DNA from: Gracilariopsis chorda
Lineage: Eukaryota > Rhodophyta > Florideophyceae > Gracilariales > Gracilariaceae
Reading direction: 5' to 3'
NCBI GenBank assembly: GCA_003194525.1
Contig: NBIV01000001.1
Span: 744,001 to 808,000, forward strand
Length of the DNA stretch: 64,000 bases
Shown: positions 59,962-64,000 of the stretch, one piece after another
Numbering within the stretch: the first letter of the stretch is position 1
Layout of the letters: every line of letters begins with the position of its first letter
Position numbers and translations under genes: made by a program
The notes under the pieces: model-generated
Seen by the model: only the letters and a program-made list of their open reading frames with translations
Database searches by the model: none
What the model was told of the DNA's origin: nothing

Positions 59962-62900
59962 ATGTCCTCCGACACCGACCACCCTCCCCTTCACTCCGCC
60001 GCCGATCAGAAACAAGCTCTTAACCGCTTCAGCCAGGAAGCCATCTCCTTCCTCTCCCGCGCATACCCCGACGAACAGCACGACCACCTCGTCCAAATCG
60101 ACCGCAAGCGTTTGCAGCGCTTCCACAATCACGCCGTCAGCTTTCTTCAACGCGCCTACGCAGACAATGCTACAACTGCAACAGCCCCTGTACGCAACGA
60201 ACACCAACCCCGACGCGCCAATTCCGCTAATTCGCCGCACTCCCCCACCCCGCCGCCGGACGCACAGCTCTTGCAGCAATTCCATCACGAGGCTATGAGC
60301 ATTGCTGCCGCAGCTCAGGACGGTGCTCAACGTCATTCCTCGTCCCCGCCCTCCGCCAATCCGCCGGACGCCACCGTTCTTCGCATTGCGCGCGATAAGG
60401 AACGTCTCGAACAGCATTATCAGGACGCCATGTCCTTTCTCAACCGCACTGAGCGCGGTGGTGATTTGGTTGAGGAACATGAGCTGGAAGGTGCTGCCGT
60501 CGATCGATTGCAGTTGCAACTGTACGCAAAGGAGGCTATGTTGTTTTTGGATAATGCTTTTCGAGACGATGCTAGCGACATGGTGGACGAGGAAAAGATA
60601 TCTCCGCAACGGCAGCAGCAGATCTTGCACCGAATACAACAGCAGGCTGAGGAGAAGCGACGACAGGAGGAGGAACGTCAAATAGCTGAGGATCGTGCTC
60701 GTTTACAACGCTATGAATATGAATATGACCGCTTTTTGTCGCAGGCTTATCAGGATGATTCCGCTGTTATTGTGGATGACGCTGACAGTGAAACTACTAG
60801 CACCTCCGAACGCGGTCTGTATTCTCGTAGAATTGCTCCCTCTACCCCGAGCGCGGAAACCGCTTCGTATACAGAGAGCGCTGCTACGCATGACGATGAA
60901 TTTAGCGATGAAGACGCCCATACTGATGATGAGTTTCAGGACCCTTCTACCGCCGAACCTCCGCGTTTTCCGCCGCGCAATTACTCGGTGTATTCCAATG
61001 CGGAGCAGGTTTACGCCCATGATAGCGAAGCAGACTTACAGTTTGATGAGCAGGAGGACGCCGAGAATAACGTTCATGAGCAAATGGTGCGGTATGAACG
61101 TGAGGCCGCTGATTATCTTGAAGGCGCTAATGTGTCCGATGAGGAAGACGCTCGATTTGACGCACAGGTGGCAGCACTGGAAGCGCGGCAGAGAGACAGT
61201 AGTGATGCGCGACGTGACCTTCCTCAACGCACTGATAGTGTCCAGGATGATCATCATGATGATCATCATGATGATCAAGATATGTTTGGCGCTGACTGTC
61301 AAATTGAGGAGGAGAAGCAGATCAGTTTGCAGGAGTTGCCGTTGAAATCAGCGGAACGGCAAAGCTCCTCCAGTGATCTCGAAGCGCCTTCCACCAAGTT
61401 CCCGGACCGTGTGGAGGAAACCGTGCTTCGCGACACCGCTTCCAACGAACCGAGCCCTAGTCGGCCGCGCTTGGTGTCGAACAACTCCAAAGATTTACTG
61501 GTGGATGTCATTTTGGAAGATAAGGCGGGTAAGAGTCAGCAGTGGTCAGACGTCGCGTTGGATCGCACTTTTTACCGGCAAGTACCGCGAGGCTCGACCA
61601 TCAAGCTTCGTCCTCGCTTGTCTCCAGAGCTGTCACGCGCTGCCCGCTCAGGCTCTGTCCACAGCTCTGGTGGCGCTATGGTTTCGTTCAGCGAGTTGCA
61701 ACGGGTGGAGAAAGAGCGCGACACCGCTTTGGCGACCTTAGAAGAAATCGTTAACGAGAGAAGTATGCTGGCAGCGCAGGTGGGGCAGATGAAGTCCATG
61801 ATGAGCTCAACTGGTACTGACGGTAAACATCGAGACTTTTGGGAGGATGACGGTGACGCATCGCAAGAAAGCGATATCGACCTGCGAGCTGAGTTGAGAG
61901 AAGCGCATTCTACTATGGAACAGCTTACCGAAGAGATGGAGACCACGCTTTCTGTTCTTGATGCTCGGTACAGGGAGACGTTGAGTCGGGCGCACAAGGC
62001 TGAGGAACGGTGCATACGGCTGGAATCGAATGTTTCTATGCTTGAAAATGAGTTTGCATCGCAAGGGATTCGCATGTCGAGAGCAATGGCTGAGGAGCAA
62101 AGACTATCCAGTTTGTTGAAGAGGAAGGACCACGAGCTTGAGACGCTGAGACGGAAGTCAGAGAAGGATTTACAAAAAATTGATGAAGCTTATAGAGAAG
62201 AAAGTGATGCTCGTATGCAAAGAATACGAGAACTTTCGGGTGACGTGACACTGCTTCAGGACAAGCTCAAAGCGGCGACTGCGAAGAGCGATCGCCGAAT
62301 TGGTAGCTCATCTGCGTCAAGACGACTAGAATTGGAGGTTTTGTCTCTCAAGCGTCGACTGGGCGATAATGAACGAAAACTTAGCGAGGAACGTTTGAAC
62401 GGTAGACGAAAGATGGAAACAGAACTCAAACGCATGCAAAATGAGCACGATGAAGAGGTACGAAGGCTGGTGGGGAAGGTGGATCGACTAGAAAATCAGG
62501 TCGGTCAAATGGACGAATTAAAACGGGATACGGAAAACTTGAAGAGTGAGCGAGATCGACTGCAAGTCACTATCACAGCATTTGAAGGCAAGGTCTTAGA
62601 TGTGACAAAGGAGCTGAAGGAAGCTAAGAGAGAGCAAATCGCTGCGGAGGCGGAAGCCAAGCACGTTCGAGCACGGTATGAAGAATCTCTCAAGAAGAAG
62701 CTGGTAGAGATGGATCATTGCGGTGAACTTGCTGAGCTGCAACATGCGCTACAAGGACTGCGAAATGAAGCAGCTGCTAGGGAGAAGAAACTGAAGAAAC
62801 AACTGGAAGAATTCCGAGGTCGTGCGGAACAGGCTGAGGCGGCTGCGGCATCAGCAGAGAGGGACGCGAAAGAAGCTGCTGAAGCGGTTAAGACTGTGCA

Positions 62901-63183
62901 AGAAAAAGGACAGCAAGCGCTAGAGTCGGAAAGGAAGATGAGGCAAGCGATCGAGGCTGAGAAGAAGGCTGCTGAAATGGAGAGTAAGGCATGGGAAAAA
63001 CTGGCGCAACAGCAGATGGAACAAAGCGCTGTTGAAGTTGAGGTTGTGAAGAGTTCTTCTAGACGCGGTTTGCGAAAGAGTCCCTCGAAGGGAAGAGATA
63101 GTACAAAGAAGAGGGATAAAGGGGGGCGTAGCGACGAAGCAGGACGAAAGAAGAGCACACATAGACCTCGTCTATTCGGGTAG
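59962..63183 (+). CDS. large coiled-coil protein with seven N-terminal short repeats
   Basis: 1,073 residues from the ATG at 59962, chosen because the upstream in-frame extension is low-complexity. I do not recognise the family. The N-terminal 390 residues hold seven copies of a motif of about 20 residues with consensus R-L-x-R-[FY]-x-x-E-A-x-x-F-L-x-x-A-[YF]-x-D: FSQEAISFLSRAYPDE, FHNHAVSFLQRAYADN, FHHEAMSIAAAAQDG, YQDAMSFLNRTERGG, YAKEAMLFLDNAFRDD, YEYDRFLSQAYQDD, YEREAADYLEGANVSDE. An acidic region (about 300-470), a DDHHDDHHDD tract (12-bp DNA repeat at 61246-61281) and a C-terminal half of continuous coiled coil (about 570-1040) follow. A basic tail ends the protein. A cytoskeletal, nuclear-lamina-like or tethering role is possible but unproven. 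Confidence 0.8.
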   Translation: MSSDTDHPPLHSAADQKQALNRFSQEAISFLSRAYPDEQHDHLVQIDRKRLQRFHNHAVSFLQRAYADNATTATAPVRNEHQPRRANSANSPHSPTPPPDAQLLQQFHHEAMSIAAAAQDGAQRHSSSPPSANPPDATVLRIARDKERLEQHYQDAMSFLNRTERGGDLVEEHELEGAAVDRLQLQLYAKEAMLFLDNAFRDDASDMVDEEKISPQRQQQILHRIQQQAEEKRRQEEERQIAEDRARLQRYEYEYDRFLSQAYQDDSAVIVDDADSETTSTSERGLYSRRIAPSTPSAETASYTESAATHDDEFSDEDAHTDDEFQDPSTAEPPRFPPRNYSVYSNAEQVYAHDSEADLQFDEQEDAENNVHEQMVRYEREAADYLEGANVSDEEDARFDAQVAALEARQRDSSDARRDLPQRTDSVQDDHHDDHHDDQDMFGADCQIEEEKQISLQELPLKSAERQSSSSDLEAPSTKFPDRVEETVLRDTASNEPSPSRPRLVSNNSKDLLVDVILEDKAGKSQQWSDVALDRTFYRQVPRGSTIKLRPRLSPELSRAARSGSVHSSGGAMVSFSELQRVEKERDTALATLEEIVNERSMLAAQVGQMKSMMSSTGTDGKHRDFWEDDGDASQESDIDLRAELREAHSTMEQLTEEMETTLSVLDARYRETLSRAHKAEERCIRLESNVSMLENEFASQGIRMSRAMAEEQRLSSLLKRKDHELETLRRKSEKDLQKIDEAYREESDARMQRIRELSGDVTLLQDKLKAATAKSDRRIGSSSASRRLELEVLSLKRRLGDNERKLSEERLNGRRKMETELKRMQNEHDEEVRRLVGKVDRLENQVGQMDELKRDTENLKSERDRLQVTITAFEGKVLDVTKELKEAKREQIAAEAEAKHVRARYEESLKKKLVEMDHCGELAELQHALQGLRNEAAAREKKLKKQLEEFRGRAEQAEAAAASAERDAKEAAEAVKTVQEKGQQALESERKMRQAIEAEKKAAEMESKAWEKLAQQQMEQSAVEVEVVKSSSRRGLRKSPSKGRDSTKKRDKGGRSDEAGRKKSTHRPRLFG

Positions 63184-64000
63184 GGTTGTAATAGTTGTGG
63201 AGTGCCGAAGACGTGGCACGGTACCGCTGGAGCAGAGCTTTTAGCTAGTAGATTGCACCAATGGGGTATGCTGGTTTACATGTTTAATATAGATTTGTCG
63301 GCAATGAAAGGGTTTCCGTAAGTTTCTTTCGCACTTGTATCATTGGTTTAGTTATGTACAAGAGGCCTTCGTGTGTTGATACGCTGGATGTTTATACATG
63401 TGTAGAGATCGAGTGTTATGTTGTTATCTGCTCATGTGTGGAGAATGGTTGTATCCTTGTAGAATGTGTATCCAATAAGAGCAATAGGACTTGTGAGTTA
63501 GCTGCAGATGAAAGGTTTGTTTCGACTGGTTCTATCTAAACCTTTATCAGCGTCGTGCAGCACATGCTGCACGACTTCATTGTACAGCAGCGTGCGGGAT
63601 AAGCGTGGGGAAGTCTGAAGGTTTGTTGGAAAGCTCTCTACTGTAGTAGAGGTACAGTACGTTGATGGCGAAGAGAACGCTTTTTCTGGTTTATCCTGAG
63701 GTAGTGTAGCCTAATCCATGATTTCTCCGTGGCAGCTGAGGTTCAAGCGTGCGGGTTTTTCATTCATAGAAATAACATCTCATTACTGGCAGCACACGGG
63801 TAAAGCTTTGTCTGAGGTTAAAAGGATAGCCTTCTCACCATATGTTTTGGGCAATGCTGTTGTCGGACGGTAGCGGTCTCGCCCGGTTAACCCTTATCTC
63901 CCTATATCTTACAGTCATGATGATGCCGAATTGGATGGCGTATGCGATGAGACAGAGAGTTCCGTAAATCACTGTACGACGATTTGTTGAATTATCGCGC
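63184..64000. other. intergenic, no gene recognised
   Basis: This is the 3' flank of the coiled-coil gene. A 24-bp inverted repeat at 63552-63575 is listed separately. No other feature is supported. Confidence 0.5.
63552..63575. repeat. 11-bp inverted repeat
   Basis: GTCGTGCAGCA and TGCTGCACGAC are perfect inverse copies separated by two bases. This could be a protein-binding palindrome or a transcript-end hairpin for the gene ending at 63183. Confidence 0.7.

Noticed and set aside
1-64000. CRISPR arrays, bacterial operons, rRNA and tRNA genes
   Set aside because: No regularly spaced direct repeats, no polycistronic arrangement and no tRNA B-box context were found by eye. A covariance-model scan was not possible.

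Overview
The window is nuclear DNA of a photosynthetic eukaryote with compact, intron-poor genes. The best fit is a red alga, probably a florideophyte such as Chondrus; this is inference. The support is a plant/algal type II metacaspase, an organelle-targeted Der/EngA GTPase, a plant-type telobox MYB, a chorismate-lyase-like protein, almost no introns (one short one was found) and abundant, decayed LTR retrotransposons. No CRISPR, operon, tRNA or rRNA signal was seen.

Layout. Bases 1-16,000 are a retrotransposon graveyard. A Ty3/gypsy chromovirus (+) enters from beyond the left edge, carries a very long integrase-chromodomain linker, and ends with a polypurine tract and a probable 3' LTR. A second gypsy copy (-) lies tail-to-tail with it and has lost its integrase. 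Next comes a Ty1/copia element (+) whose reverse transcriptase core is deleted. Bases 16,500-21,000 hold a metacaspase gene (-) and a gap in which a gypsy remnant sits between two related terminal-inverted-repeat (MITE-like) elements. Bases 21,100-45,600 are gene-rich: an NmrA/SDR-type protein, a Brahma/SWI2-SNF2 ATPase divergent from an SNW/SKIP splicing factor, eIF3L convergent with an unknown membrane protein, a LINE RNase H fragment, a kinase-DEP-DUF547 fusion, a small unknown secreted protein, and Der divergent from an E2F factor with a perfect E2F-type site between them. Bases 45,600-48,700 are mostly non-coding with a long hairpin and a coding-like remnant. Bases 48,700-63,200 hold GCN1, a chorismate-lyase-family protein, a telobox MYB protein and a large coiled-coil protein with seven copies of an unrecognised short repeat.

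The host genes are mainly housekeeping: chromatin remodelling, splicing, translation initiation and stress control (eIF3L, GCN1), organellar ribosome assembly (Der) and cell-cycle transcription (E2F). They are packed in divergent or convergent pairs separated by tens to a few hundred bases. The strongest unexplained signal is a dense series of short GC-rich hairpins in the first gypsy element. Their stem sequences all differ but pairing is preserved, and they concentrate in the linker at 3,600-4,920 and recur in the LTR.
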